DNA from: Bacillus fonticola | Lineage (GTDB): Bacteria > Bacillota > Bacilli > Bacillales > JC228 | Assembly (NCBI RefSeq): GCF_012955605.1 | Contig: NZ_CP052135.1 | Coordinates: 672,001 to 736,000 of the forward strand | Length of the DNA stretch: 64,000 bases | Reading direction: 5' to 3' | Shown: one piece after another, positions 17,727-27,044 of the stretch | How the letters are laid out: each line of letters starts with the position of its first letter | Position numbering within the stretch: position 1 is the stretch's first letter | Position numbers and translations under genes: made by a program | The notes under the pieces: model-generated | Told to the model about the DNA's origin: nothing | What the model saw: the letters and a program-made list of their open reading frames with translations, nothing else | Database searches by the model: none

Positions 17727-18410
17727 ATGGAAATCCTAAAAATAGAAAATCTGTCTAAAGTATACGGAAAAGGCGAAATGGCAGTGAAAGCACTTGATGA
17801 TGTGTCTTTCTCGGTAAATAAAGGTGAATTTGTCGCCATTATTGGTCCTTCTGGGTCAGGAAAGTCAACCCTCTTGCACATGCTTGGTGGTGTAGACAGA
17901 CCTACTAGTGGAAGGGTTCTAGTTGATAACACAAATATTTATCAGCTCAATGAAACTCAGCTGGCGATTTTTAGAAGAAGACAAATCGGCTTAATCTATC
18001 AGTTCTACAATCTGATTCCGGTGCTAACAGTTGAAGAAAACATTACGCTTCCAGTATTACTAGATGAGCACAAGGTGGACAAGAAGCAGTTCGAAGACAT
18101 TGTAAAGATATTAGGCTTACAAAGTCGTTTACACCACCTACCTAACCAGCTTTCCGGCGGACAACAGCAAAGGGTGTCTATTGGAAGAGCGCTGATCAGT
18201 AATCCGGCGATCATGCTGGCTGATGAACCGACTGGTAATCTAGATAGCAAGAACAGTAGTGAAATCATTGACCTACTCAGAATGTTCAATAAAACGTACA
18301 ATCAAACGTTAATTGTTATTACGCATGATGAACACATTGCTTTGCAAGCGGACAGAGTTATTTCAATCGAAGACGGACGAATTGCTAAAGACGAGGTGGT
18401 TCGTCCATGA
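17727..18410 (+). CDS. ABC transporter ATP-binding protein, MacB/LolD type
   Basis: 227 residues. Walker [10 protein letters not shown] (about 41), Q-loop [13 protein letters not shown], signature LSGGQQQR, Walker [13 protein letters not shown], switch His VITHDEHIA. The sequence is typical of the ATPases that pair with FtsX-type permeases in peptide sensing, detoxification or lipoprotein release. Start overlaps nothing; GTATGGAGGTTTACT precedes the ATG. Its stop overlaps the permease start (ATGA). Expression is probably induced by the upstream two-component system. Confidence 0.93.
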   Translation: MEILKIENLSKVYGKGEMAVKALDDVSFSVNKGEFVAIIGPSGSGKSTLLHMLGGVDRPTSGRVLVDNTNIYQLNETQLAIFRRRQIGLIYQFYNLIPVLTVEENITLPVLLDEHKVDKKQFEDIVKILGLQSRLHHLPNQLSGGQQQRVSIGRALISNPAIMLADEPTGNLDSKNSSEIIDLLRMFNKTYNQTLIVITHDEHIALQADRVISIEDGRIAKDEVVRP

Positions 18411-21028
18411 ACATCGTGAACAAGTTAACGGTACGAAGCTTGAAGCAAAATAAAAGACGGACGCTAATTACCATCATAGGCGTGATTATTTCGGTGGCAA
18501 TGGTGACGGCTGTAGTAACGTTGGGCGTTTCGTTTATGGATTTAATGAAAAGGCAGACGATTGCAAATTCAGGAGAATGGCACGTTCTTTATGAAGATGT
18601 GAACAAAGACCAGTTAACGGCCATTCAAAATGATGAGGCCACGAAATCAGTCATTCTTTCAAGGGATGTAGGCTATGCAACATTAGAAGGTGGGCAAAAT
18701 CGTAATAAGCCGTATTTGTTTATAAAAGAGTATAATGCGGAAGGCTTTGAGAAGTTTCCGATTAAATTGAGTGAGGGGCGTCTCCCCCAAGCAACAGATG
18801 AAGTCGTAATTTCAGAGGCCATTTTGACGAATGCAAAAGTGGACTTGGCTATCGGTGAGACGTTAACGCTAGAGGTAGGAGACCGCACTACGACAAACGA
18901 AGAACCTGAAGAACCGTTCGGACAGAACTATCCATTATATCAAAATGAAAAGGGAGAGATGATTGAGACCTTAACAAACTTAGAAACGAAAAACTACACA
19001 GTGGTAGGACTCATCAAACGCCCAACATGGGAACCAACTTGGGCGCCAGGATATACAATTCTGTCTTATGTGGATGAAAGCATGCTAGGTATAGGAGAAC
19101 AGGTTCAAGCTTCTGTTGTATTGGAAGATGTCAAAAGTACTTTGTTCACCCACGCAGAAAGGTTTGCAGCCGAACAGCAAATAGAAAAGTTTAGCTTTCA
19201 CGATGAATTACTGCGTTATTATGGCGTAATTGAAGATGGTGGATTTCGTACGACGCTTTTTTCCTTATTGGCAGTTATCATGGGTGTTATTATGGTCGGC
19301 TCGATTTCGTTAATTTACAACGCTTTTGCAATCTCGGTATCGGAGCGTTCACGTCATCTAGGGATGCTAGCAAGTGTAGGGGCCACGAGAAGACAGAAGA
19401 AACATTCAGTACTGTTTGAGGGACTTGTGATTGGTTTGATAAGCATTCCAATTGGGATGGTTAGTGGACTTATCGGAATTGGAATTACCTTTTTCTTTAT
19501 CAACTCGACTATAAAAGGTGCCCTAGGGATTACGGAAGGCTTAACAGTATCGGTTTCCCCGTTTTCAATTTTCGTTGCTAGTGCTGTTTCCCTGTTGACA
19601 ATCTTTATTTCGGCTTATTTGCCTGCCAAAAGGGCTTCTAAAATATCTGCTATTGATGCGATTAGACAGACGGCAGACGTGAAACTTACGGAAAGAACAG
19701 TAAAAACGTCTAAACTCGTTCGTAAATTGTTTGGAATGGAAGCAGAAATTGGCTTGAAGAACTTAAAACGAAACAAACGAAAATATCAAGCAACGGTGTT
19801 TTCACTTGTCATTAGTATCGTTCTGTTTCTCTCTGTATCCTTCTTTACAGACAGTCTAAAAAAATCGCTCGAGCTTTCCCAAGACGGTGTGAACTACGAT
19901 ATTTCAGCATCTGTTTATACCGGAGGAAGTATTGCCGGAACCAATCAACTTGCGAACTTGATAAATTCCTTGGACGATGTGACGCAGTCTAATGCCGTGA
20001 CTAGTTTCCATAATGCGACCTCATGGGTGAGTAAAGAATTACTAACGGGTGAATTGAGAGAAATGGTTGAAGTTGATGAGAGTATGCTAGAGGACGATAA
20101 ATATCGAATATCCATTTCCATACATGCTCTGGATGACGATAATTTACAAGCTTATGCAGAAAAGGTTGGGGCAAGTTTCGATCAGCTTAACAATCTAGAT
20201 GATTTAAAAGCTATCGTGGTTGACACAACTACCCTTAAAGATGTAGAGGCTAAGAAGTTTGTAGAAGCAAAAGTGATCGAAACGGAAACCGGTGAGAGTC
20301 TTGAGATGAACTCTATCGACTGGGAGACAGAGGAAGAGCAGTTTTTAGGATCCGTGGAAATTGCCGCGCTGACGGATCAATTGCCTATGGGAATTACGCC
20401 ATCAGGAATTGGTAGGTTAAATATCATTGTATCTCAACAAGCACTAGACCAAATCATCGGCAATAAGCCAACCCACGGTATCGAATCTAGTATCTTCTTT
20501 AATAGTACAGACCCGATCTCGACCCAGCAAGAAATACAGGACATGGTGATCACTATTGGGGAAAACCAATTGAATGTGTACAATGTATATCAAGTAAAGC
20601 AACAAGAACAGCAAATGATTTTGCTAATGTCCGTTTTTACGTACGGATTTATCGTGTTAATTACAGCCATTTCAATTGCCAACATCTTCAATACGATTTC
20701 GACCAGTATTTCACTGCGGAAACGGGAATTTGCCATGCTGAAGTCTGTCGGCATGACACCAAAGGGCTTTAATAAAATGATTAACTACGAAAGTATCTTT
20801 TATGGAGTGAGATCGTTGCTTTATGGGCTCCCCATCAGTATTGGTGTCATGTATTTGACTCATAGAGCATTGAGCGGAACCTTTTCTTATGAGTTTACGC
20901 TCCCTGTGATGAGTATGGGATATGCTGTAGCTGCTGTCTTTATGATCGTAGGAGCTGCCATGCTCTATTCGAGTGCGAAAGTGAAAAAAGAGAATATTAT
21001 TGATGCACTAAAGCAAGAGAATCTGTAA
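18407..21028 (+). CDS. ABC transporter permease with two FtsX domains
   Basis: 873 residues. Eight predicted helices fall in two 4-helix repeats: near 20-45, 285-310, 340-370, 385-410, then 465-485, 740-765, 795-820 and 835-860. Each repeat has one long extracellular domain (about 46-285 and 486-740). This doubled MacB-like plan differs from BceB, which has ten helices and one large loop, so the unit is Bce-like in its neighbours but not in its permease. It works with the ATPase upstream in peptide or lipid extraction, by inference. A terminator follows. Confidence 0.9.
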   Translation: MNIVNKLTVRSLKQNKRRTLITIIGVIISVAMVTAVVTLGVSFMDLMKRQTIANSGEWHVLYEDVNKDQLTAIQNDEATKSVILSRDVGYATLEGGQNRNKPYLFIKEYNAEGFEKFPIKLSEGRLPQATDEVVISEAILTNAKVDLAIGETLTLEVGDRTTTNEEPEEPFGQNYPLYQNEKGEMIETLTNLETKNYTVVGLIKRPTWEPTWAPGYTILSYVDESMLGIGEQVQASVVLEDVKSTLFTHAERFAAEQQIEKFSFHDELLRYYGVIEDGGFRTTLFSLLAVIMGVIMVGSISLIYNAFAISVSERSRHLGMLASVGATRRQKKHSVLFEGLVIGLISIPIGMVSGLIGIGITFFFINSTIKGALGITEGLTVSVSPFSIFVASAVSLLTIFISAYLPAKRASKISAIDAIRQTADVKLTERTVKTSKLVRKLFGMEAEIGLKNLKRNKRKYQATVFSLVISIVLFLSVSFFTDSLKKSLELSQDGVNYDISASVYTGGSIAGTNQLANLINSLDDVTQSNAVTSFHNATSWVSKELLTGELREMVEVDESMLEDDKYRISISIHALDDDNLQAYAEKVGASFDQLNNLDDLKAIVVDTTTLKDVEAKKFVEAKVIETETGESLEMNSIDWETEEEQFLGSVEIAALTDQLPMGITPSGIGRLNIIVSQQALDQIIGNKPTHGIESSIFFNSTDPISTQQEIQDMVITIGENQLNVYNVYQVKQQEQQMILLMSVFTYGFIVLITAISIANIFNTISTSISLRKREFAMLKSVGMTPKGFNKMINYESIFYGVRSLLYGLPISIGVMYLTHRALSGTFSYEFTLPVMSMGYAVAAVFMIVGAAMLYSSAKVKKENIIDALKQENL

Positions 21029-21043
21029 ATCCCATCAACACAA

Positions 21044-21080
21044 AAATCCTGTCTGAGCCAGATCACAGGCAGGATTTTTT
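21044..21080 (+). terminator. Terminator after the FtsX-type permease gene
   Basis: 12-pair stem AAATCCTGTCTG/CAGGCAGGATTT with one G-U pair, then a T-run. Confidence 0.88.
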
Positions 21081-21172
21081 GTTGATCGAGTTTTTGCTCC
21101 CTACAGTGTTTCCAATACTTACGGACACTGGTTCCGTCATTGTGAAACAAGAAAATCCAGGTGGTGGCACCA

Positions 21173-22330
21173 TCAAAAGTAATCCAGAAACGCAGTCTGT
21201 CTAGTCGTTAAATAGCGTGCGAATTTTTGACAGGCAAGCCGTTCTCCACGTAAGCGTCCTTGGTCGTGTGCTTGTTCCGCTGTGATGTAGCCAAGAGCGA
21301 GTGCGGAGAGTGTTTGGATGTCGACCTCAAGCTCACTCGTTTCTCCAGACGGCACCTTCACAATCGACGTTCCTTCTATGCGCCAGTTTCCTTCATTCCA
21401 TGGGGCGTAAGGGTCTTCTACTGTCAAAGTAACGGGTGCACTTTCACTTGTTTGCGCGATATATTTTGAGAAGAACGCTTCCACGTCAACGATTCGCGCC
21501 ATGAAATAAGGAACTGTTTTTTGAGTGAAAATGGGGTTGGTTATTTCAAAAGCAAGCGTATCATCCGCTGTCATGACCATTTCGACTTCCTTCACCATCG
21601 AGTCATGCTGGCAAATAAAATTCCACAACCCTCTGCGTGCATCCTGATCTAGTGCCACCCATTCCGTCACGGTCATCTTTTCGTCCCGTACACGTGCAAC
21701 GAGATACCCGGTTTGGTCACCATGATGATTTGTATAAACGGCCGTATATGTACCCTCTTTGACGAATTGACGCTCTAACCATTTGTCGGATCGGTTTAGA
21801 GTGCCGTTATATCGTGTAGCGAATTGCCGATAAATGTGTTGCATCGAGTAAATGGCCTCTTTGTGAGGAAAACGAGCGATCGTCCCATTTGCAGGTTGCA
21901 TGGGGTGCAAATTCTCGAGCGACAATGTGTACCACTTTTGATCGACAAATAGCTCCCATCCAAATTTTCTGTAAAAGCTCACTTTGAACGGATGCAATAA
22001 GCTAATCGTTTGGCCTTTTTCCATCATGTAGGCAAGGGAGTGTGTGAGTAATCGAGACACGCTTTGCTTACGCCGGTGCTCAGGCCATGTGGCAACAGCA
22101 GCCACGCCACCCATCTCGTATGATTCTCCGTTAATCCATAGCTGAAGGGGGTAGACGTGAAGCTTTGAGATCATCGTATTTCCTTCAAAATCTCCCCATA
22201 TATCTTGCTCGTGCCACAGTTCAAATCGTTTTTGCTTCGTTGCTTCGTCCAATTTGTATTGAAAAGCATATTCAGAAAGCGCGTTTGTGATGTCATACTG
22301 TTCTGGTTTGATACGGCGAATGGTAGGCAT
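21173..22330 (-). CDS. GNAT family N-acetyltransferase, Eis-like
   Basis: 385 residues. An N-terminal GNAT domain with the acetyl-CoA loop TWPEHRRKQSVSRLL (about 85-100) is followed by a second GNAT-like domain and a C-terminal SCP2-like domain (about 285-385), the three-part plan and length of Eis-type proteins. The last residue region DYF at the extreme C-terminus supplies the free carboxylate used in this family. Members acetylate aminoglycosides or other amines; the natural substrate here is unknown. AAGGAGGAACGAC-type site precedes the ATG. Confidence 0.85.
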   Translation of the reverse strand: MPTIRRIKPEQYDITNALSEYAFQYKLDEATKQKRFELWHEQDIWGDFEGNTMISKLHVYPLQLWINGESYEMGGVAAVATWPEHRRKQSVSRLLTHSLAYMMEKGQTISLLHPFKVSFYRKFGWELFVDQKWYTLSLENLHPMQPANGTIARFPHKEAIYSMQHIYRQFATRYNGTLNRSDKWLERQFVKEGTYTAVYTNHHGDQTGYLVARVRDEKMTVTEWVALDQDARRGLWNFICQHDSMVKEVEMVMTADDTLAFEITNPIFTQKTVPYFMARIVDVEAFFSKYIAQTSESAPVTLTVEDPYAPWNEGNWRIEGTSIVKVPSGETSELEVDIQTLSALALGYITAEQAHDQGRLRGERLACQKFARYLTTRQTAFLDYF

Positions 22331-22446
22331 GTCGTTCCTCCTTGATATGTATCAATGATAATTACATTGTTTCACTTTTTTGAATAGAGCGCTATACTCA
22401 TTTGTAATTTCAAATGAACTCTAGGCTGTTACGGACGATCAGACGA

Positions 22447-23140
22447 ATATATCCGCGATCAGAGGCGGATATCCGCGATCAGGGGCAGATATCCGCGGTC
22501 AGGGGCGGATATCCGCGATCAGGAGAATATATCCGCGGTCAGAGGCGGATATCCGCGGTCAGGGGCGGATATCCGCGATCAGGGGCAGATATCCGCGATC
22601 AGAGGCAGATATCCGCGATCAGGAGAATATATCCGCGATCAGGAGAATATATCCGCGGTCAGGGGCAGATATCCGCGGTCAAAGGCGGATATCCGCGATC
22701 AGGGGAATATATCCGCGGTCAGGAGAATATATCCGCGATCAGGAGAATATATCCGCGATCAGGGGCAGATATCCGCGGTCAAAGGCGGATATCCGCGATC
22801 AGGAGGATATATCCGCGATCAGGAGGATATATCCGCGATCAGGAGGATATATCCGCGATCAGGAGGATATATCCGCGATCAGGAGGATATATCCGCGATC
22901 AGGAGGATATATCCGCGATCAGGGGAATATATCCGCGGTCAGGGGAATATATCCGCGATCAGAGGCAGATATCCGCGGTCAGAGGCAGATATCCGCGATC
23001 AGAGGAATATATCCGCGGTCAGGGGAATATATCCGCGATCAGGAGGATATATCCGCGATCAGGAGAATATATCCGCGATCAGAGGCGGATATCCGCGGTC
23101 AGGAGAATATATCCGCGATCAGGGGCAGATATCCCCCGGT
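22447..23140 (+). repeat. 20-bp tandem array 2 (about 34 units)
   Basis: ATCCGCGATC or ATCCGCGGTC recurs every 20 bases from 22451 to 23111, with a degenerate last unit at 23131. The variable part uses a small set of words (GGAGGATAT, GGAGAATAT, GGGGCAGAT, GAGGCGGAT). Six consecutive units from about 22800 are identical, showing recent tandem duplication. It lies between divergent genes. The long open frame through it is an artefact of period and composition. Confidence 0.96.
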
Positions 23141-23307
23141 CGCTTTTGAAAAGGCGGATGCTGACGTTGGAATCTGTGTTGGATTCAGTTGTAGAACGGG
23201 CTAGCAAAAAATAATGTCGTTCAGCAGACTATTTTGAATTTCAAGGTGTCTCTTTTGATGCTTTCTCTCTATATACAGGGTAGACAGGATCAAAGGAGGA
23301 GTCACTT

Positions 23308-24201
23308 TTGAATGCTAGAGTAGTAAATGATAGCTTGGCCATGGAAATTGGACTGAACGAGTCACTTTTGTTACAGGAGCTTTATGCCCAGGTGGTAGCG
23401 AGTCAGGCTGAATTTGAGGGGCGCAGGTGGGTGTATAAAACGTATGAGCAATGGCAGCAGCATTTCCCGTTTTGGACTATTTCGACAGTGCGACGGATAT
23501 TTAGAAAACTTGAAAAGCTTGGCTACGTGCTGACGGAGCGCTTTAATAACCCCAAGACGGTCCACACAAAATGGTACACGATTGATTTTGATAAGACGGA
23601 TATGCTTAAAGAGCAGCTTGATCAAACATGTGGTCAAAGTGACTGTTTGCCAGTTCAAAACGAATCGGTGACGACCCAAGTGGAAACGAGCGAAGTGATT
23701 CAAACAACTCACAAAGGGAATCTGTCCAAAAAAGACACACCTATAAAAAGCTCTTTAAGTACTTTAAGTTCTTTAGATCTTTATAAACCCAATTCTTTAC
23801 AAACAAAAAAGCCTTTACATAACAAAGCACTTCTTTTTTTTGAACAAAATGGATTTGGAAAGGGAGAAGGTCATGTTCGTGAAGCCATTTGTAATTGGAT
23901 AAACGAACTGAACGAAGACCTCGTGTTACATGCACTGACCCTCACTCGGGAAAAAGGTGTGGCGTCATGGGGGTACGCCCAAGGTATTTTGCGCAACTGG
24001 AAGAAGCAAGGAATTTCTACAGTTGAACAGCTCGAACCAAATCACAAAACTAAACGCACAATCCGCAAAGAAATGATTCCGGATTGGTATGAAGATCACC
24101 AAAAGGAACTTGCCATCGAAGTGCAACGAGCAAAAGCAGAGCAGAAAGCACGAAACATCGCGGTGGAGCGAAGGGAATTGGAAAAGCTGTTACGCGGTTA
24201 A
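23308..24201 (+). CDS. DnaD-like replication protein (replisome-organiser type)
   Basis: 297 residues from the TTG at 23308, seven bases after AAAGGAGGA. Residues 1-100 look like the winged-helix N-terminal domain of phage and plasmid replisome organisers (WTISTVRRIFRKLEKLGYV). A low-complexity linker follows. Residues about 170-245 match the DnaD/DnaB_2 domain, with the YxxxIxxxW motif as YAQGILRNW. A basic tail ends the protein. Such proteins load helicase at a phage or plasmid origin. No other phage genes are near, so it may be a remnant or a domesticated gene. It lies just after array 2. Confidence 0.8.
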   Translation: MNARVVNDSLAMEIGLNESLLLQELYAQVVASQAEFEGRRWVYKTYEQWQQHFPFWTISTVRRIFRKLEKLGYVLTERFNNPKTVHTKWYTIDFDKTDMLKEQLDQTCGQSDCLPVQNESVTTQVETSEVIQTTHKGNLSKKDTPIKSSLSTLSSLDLYKPNSLQTKKPLHNKALLFFEQNGFGKGEGHVREAICNWINELNEDLVLHALTLTREKGVASWGYAQGILRNWKKQGISTVEQLEPNHKTKRTIRKEMIPDWYEDHQKELAIEVQRAKAEQKARNIAVERRELEKLLRG

Positions 24202-24445
24202 ATGTAAAATGTACAAGTTTCGAAACTAGATTCATTGGCCAGGATCCATACCTATCGAGCTAAATCAAGACTAGCACGCGTGCCAGGCTCGAACAGGAAA
24301 ATTCAAGCCTACATCGAAAACGAGTGCGCGACGAATAATCGCCGAATTTGGGAAAATCCGCTCTGGGTCGTATGTGTAATTGACCGAGAACATATAGTGA
24401 AAACAACAGAATAGCATCGACATTTACGATTAAGGAGGCATTCCG

Positions 24446-25012
24446 TTGATCACTATGGATGACTTTGTAAGGGAGAACGATCCGGCATTGCGAAAAGTTG
24501 CGCGTGAAATCTCAGTACCTTTTGCAAAGGAACATCGAGAGTTACTTCAAGAAATGCGCACTTTTTTACTAAACAGTCAAGATACCACTTTGTGTAAGCG
24601 ATATGAATTACGTCGTGGAGTTGGATTGGCGGCTCCGCAGTTAGGAAAGAGCGTCCAGCTGCTTACAATCTATACGTCAGATGAAGAAGGAAATCAGGTA
24701 GATCTCCAACTTGCGAATCCTAAGATCGTCAAGCAATCTGAGGAGCTCATCTATCTCGCTAGTGGGGAAGGCTGCTTAAGCGTCAATCGACCGGTCTATG
24801 GACTTGTGCCCAGATCGGCTACAATAGAAGTTGAGGCAAGCATACAATCAGGGAAAGCTTTTCGGGGCACTTTTGAAGGGTTTACTTCAATCGTACTCCA
24901 GCATGAGATTGACCATTTACAAGGTATCTTGTTTTATGATCGAATAAACAAGGAAAACCCATTTCATTTACTGGGAAATCCATGTGCAAAGCCGGTTCGC
25001 GATCTACAATAA
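24446..25012 (+). CDS. def: Peptide deformylase
   Basis: 188 residues, the length of type II deformylases. The three motifs are present: GVGLAAPQLG, EGCLSVN (metal Cys) and QHEIDHLQG (two metal His and the catalytic Glu). It removes the formyl group from new proteins. The TTG at 24446 is favoured because AAGGAGG is seven bases away; the ATG at 24455 is the alternative. The gene stands alone. Confidence 0.94.
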   Translation: MITMDDFVRENDPALRKVAREISVPFAKEHRELLQEMRTFLLNSQDTTLCKRYELRRGVGLAAPQLGKSVQLLTIYTSDEEGNQVDLQLANPKIVKQSEELIYLASGEGCLSVNRPVYGLVPRSATIEVEASIQSGKAFRGTFEGFTSIVLQHEIDHLQGILFYDRINKENPFHLLGNPCAKPVRDLQ

Positions 25013-25151
25013 GTGAACCGTAAACACCCACTGTATACAATAAGCGACACAAAGTACGAACTTTTTTGTCCGAAAGCAGGAATAGAGCACCATTTGTCGA
25101 AAGAAGTTTAGTAGGTAGAACTTTGTTCGTGTGAGAAAAGAGGTGACCGAC

Positions 25152-25964
25152 TTGTCTATTTTCCAAACAGAACTTTTGGCGCAGGGGAACGCGTTGTTCT
25201 TTATTGTCCGTGTTTTATTGGAATGGGGGATGATCGTACTCACTGGGGTAGTGCTTGTCCGTCTAGCTATGAGGGCAAATCGTCACACATGGAAAGCAGT
25301 GCGCGATCGGCATTTACGGTTGGAATGTGCACGTTGGGAGCACACGAAGTATTGTCCACCTGTCATCATGTATTACTTAGAAAAAGAATCCGTATCAGTT
25401 CATTTTGATTATAAATTGTTTCGGCAGTTCCGCTCTGAGATGGAGCGCATCCACTCTACCCATAAGGATGAACTCGCCAAGCAGCGTACTCCGTTTCGAA
25501 AGCTCCTTGGTCGCCGCGAATGGGGGCTGTTTGCCGTAACGAGCTTTGCCTTTTTGCTCATTGTTCTTTTGGCAACGTCTGTACCGGTTCGTGACTGGAT
25601 AGAAGAAGGCGTTTTTTATTTCCTTCCCATTTGTGTGGCAATTGCCGTTTTATGGAAAGGGATATTCCAAACGATTTTGCATTTTCATATAGAAGAGTGG
25701 AGTCACCGGCTGCATCATTATGAGGAATCACCGATTGAACTGGATCTTCTTCAGCCGCAAACTCCTCAAGGGAAAAAGATTGTCGAAGAATGGGCGACTC
25801 GCGCAAGGCAGCTACCAAAACCAACAGATATGCTAACGGAGCTGCCCTTTCCTTACCCAGGCTGGTCGTTACACGAGTGGGAAAAAGCACAAATCAAATC
25901 TGAACCTAAACAAAATGCAAAAGTGATCCCATTACAAAAACGAACGAAGCCGTTCACACGGTAA
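25152..25964 (+). CDS. Membrane protein of unknown function
   Basis: About 270 residues. I favour the TTG at 25152, with AGAGGTG upstream, over the GTG at 25131. One hydrophobic helix lies near residues 13-35 and two more near 128-148 and 155-175, with a charged central domain and a basic C-terminal tail. I do not recognise the family. It follows the deformylase gene in the same direction after about 140 bases and ends in a terminator that overlaps its last codons. Confidence 0.72.
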   Translation: MSIFQTELLAQGNALFFIVRVLLEWGMIVLTGVVLVRLAMRANRHTWKAVRDRHLRLECARWEHTKYCPPVIMYYLEKESVSVHFDYKLFRQFRSEMERIHSTHKDELAKQRTPFRKLLGRREWGLFAVTSFAFLLIVLLATSVPVRDWIEEGVFYFLPICVAIAVLWKGIFQTILHFHIEEWSHRLHHYEESPIELDLLQPQTPQGKKIVEEWATRARQLPKPTDMLTELPFPYPGWSLHEWEKAQIKSEPKQNAKVIPLQKRTKPFTR

Positions 25965-25975
25965 CGTTCGTTTTT
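25941..25975 (+). terminator. Terminator overlapping the end of the membrane-protein gene
   Basis: CGAACG paired with CGTTCG, with an inner CCG/CGG, then TTTTT. Confidence 0.75.
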
Positions 25976-26006
25976 CTTGTAAGGCTGGCTGTTTTCTAAA
26001 GGCTGT

Positions 26007-26347
26007 TTTCTAAAAGATTGTTGCTTTTTTAATGAAATCTCATTATACAGTAGCATTATGATGCGACATACTGCTGTGTTGATTTCCGCTGCAGGCGGAT
26101 GCTTTCCGCGGGGCGGGCGGTGAGCCTCCTCGGCGCAAGCGCCTGTGGGGTCTCACCTGTCCCGCTGATCCCGCAGGAGTCGCCGCCTTCTGCTCCAATC
26201 AACGAACAGATGGCGAGTCAAAACTAGCGAAGTGTATTTCCGCAGCGTATTCTAGCAGTTTCTTCATTACGTCGCATCATGAGATTACTGTATTGTAAAA
26301 ACAACAAAGGATACGAAAAGAGCCTTTCTAAAAGATTGTTGCCTTTT
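26007..26347. repeat. Nested inverted dispersed element
   Basis: An inner GC-rich element (26086-26211) has inverted ends (GTTGATTTCCGC... and ...CTGCTCCAATCAAC). It is flanked by a second inverted pair, ATGATGCGAC near 26070 and GTCGCATCAT near 26273. The whole is bounded by direct copies of TTTCTAAAAGATTGTTGC at 26007 and 26325. No gene is inside. A related copy closes the window at 63830-63991. The GC-rich core is of a kind widespread in Bacillales. Confidence 0.75.
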
Positions 26348-26512
26348 CCAAAGATTCTCAGCTAGTCGTTGCGATATACATTTTCGAGGAGTCGACTGCC
26401 CTCCGCTCCAATCCTGAACTCAAACATGAACAATGTCATTTATGCAATGAAAATGCCCAGTCTCAATTCCGTCCATCGTTCATACAGTAGGAGGGAGATT
26501 TTCTGGAGGGGG

Positions 26513-26965
26513 ATGCGGTTGGAAACGGTCGCTTTATTTATCAATGTGTTTGTTGTGAGTGGTTGGTTTTTGTTTGCGATTTACGAACGGGGATGGGGGT
26601 ACACGAAAATTCAACAAGCGATGGGGACACCGGCGGAGCGCTATCAATTGAAGCAATTTTTCCGGTTGCTTCAGCATGTCAGTTCTTGGCTATTAGGTAT
26701 GCTAGTTGCGACGACACTGGTACAGATTTGGGAGAGGGGGACGGTTTCCTTTGCAGAGGGAGTTCTCCTCCTTGCGTTTGTCTTATTTCTCGGTTTATTT
26801 TTGCCAGCTCAAAAAAAGGTGGAGCGTCTTTTCCGTCTCTCCAATGAACGACTGCCCATGCGAACTGTATTTTGGGCGCAGTTTCAGCGCATGCGTATGA
26901 CGTTATATTTGCTGCATGCGATGATCTTGCTCCACGTTGTTTGGAGACTGGTGGAACAAAGGTAA
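26513..26965 (+). CDS. Four-helix membrane protein of unknown function
   Basis: About 150 residues from the ATG at 26513 (MRLETVALF). The open frame runs further up to 26369, but that part overlaps repeat-like sequence and lacks a good site; TAGGAGGGAG lies 16 bases before 26513, so the true start is uncertain. Four hydrophobic helices: 4-25, about 48-68, 75-97 and about 122-145. I do not recognise the family. It is convergent with the BCCT transporter gene, with a shared terminator between. Confidence 0.65.
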   Translation: MRLETVALFINVFVVSGWFLFAIYERGWGYTKIQQAMGTPAERYQLKQFFRLLQHVSSWLLGMLVATTLVQIWERGTVSFAEGVLLLAFVLFLGLFLPAQKKVERLFRLSNERLPMRTVFWAQFQRMRMTLYLLHAMILLHVVWRLVEQR

Positions 26966-27005
26966 TTGTACAAAGGGTGCTAAAAAACCATCTGAGATCA
27001 CTAGA

Positions 27006-27038
27006 AAAGGGAATGACCCGTCCAAGGTCATTCCCTTT
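27006..27038. terminator. Bidirectional terminator
   Basis: Perfect 13-pair stem AAAGGGAATGACC/GGTCATTCCCTTT with loop CGTCCAA, between two convergent genes. Confidence 0.8.
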
Positions 27039-27044
27039 AGTATT

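Noticed and set aside
22414-23214. 266-residue frame through array 2
   Set aside because: Same reason: the 20-residue protein periodicity is three times a 20-bp DNA unit; no site or export or domain features.
26369-26512. N-terminal extension of the four-helix membrane protein
   Set aside because: The stretch is close to the dispersed element, has no site, and adds a non-membrane segment unlike the rest of the protein.
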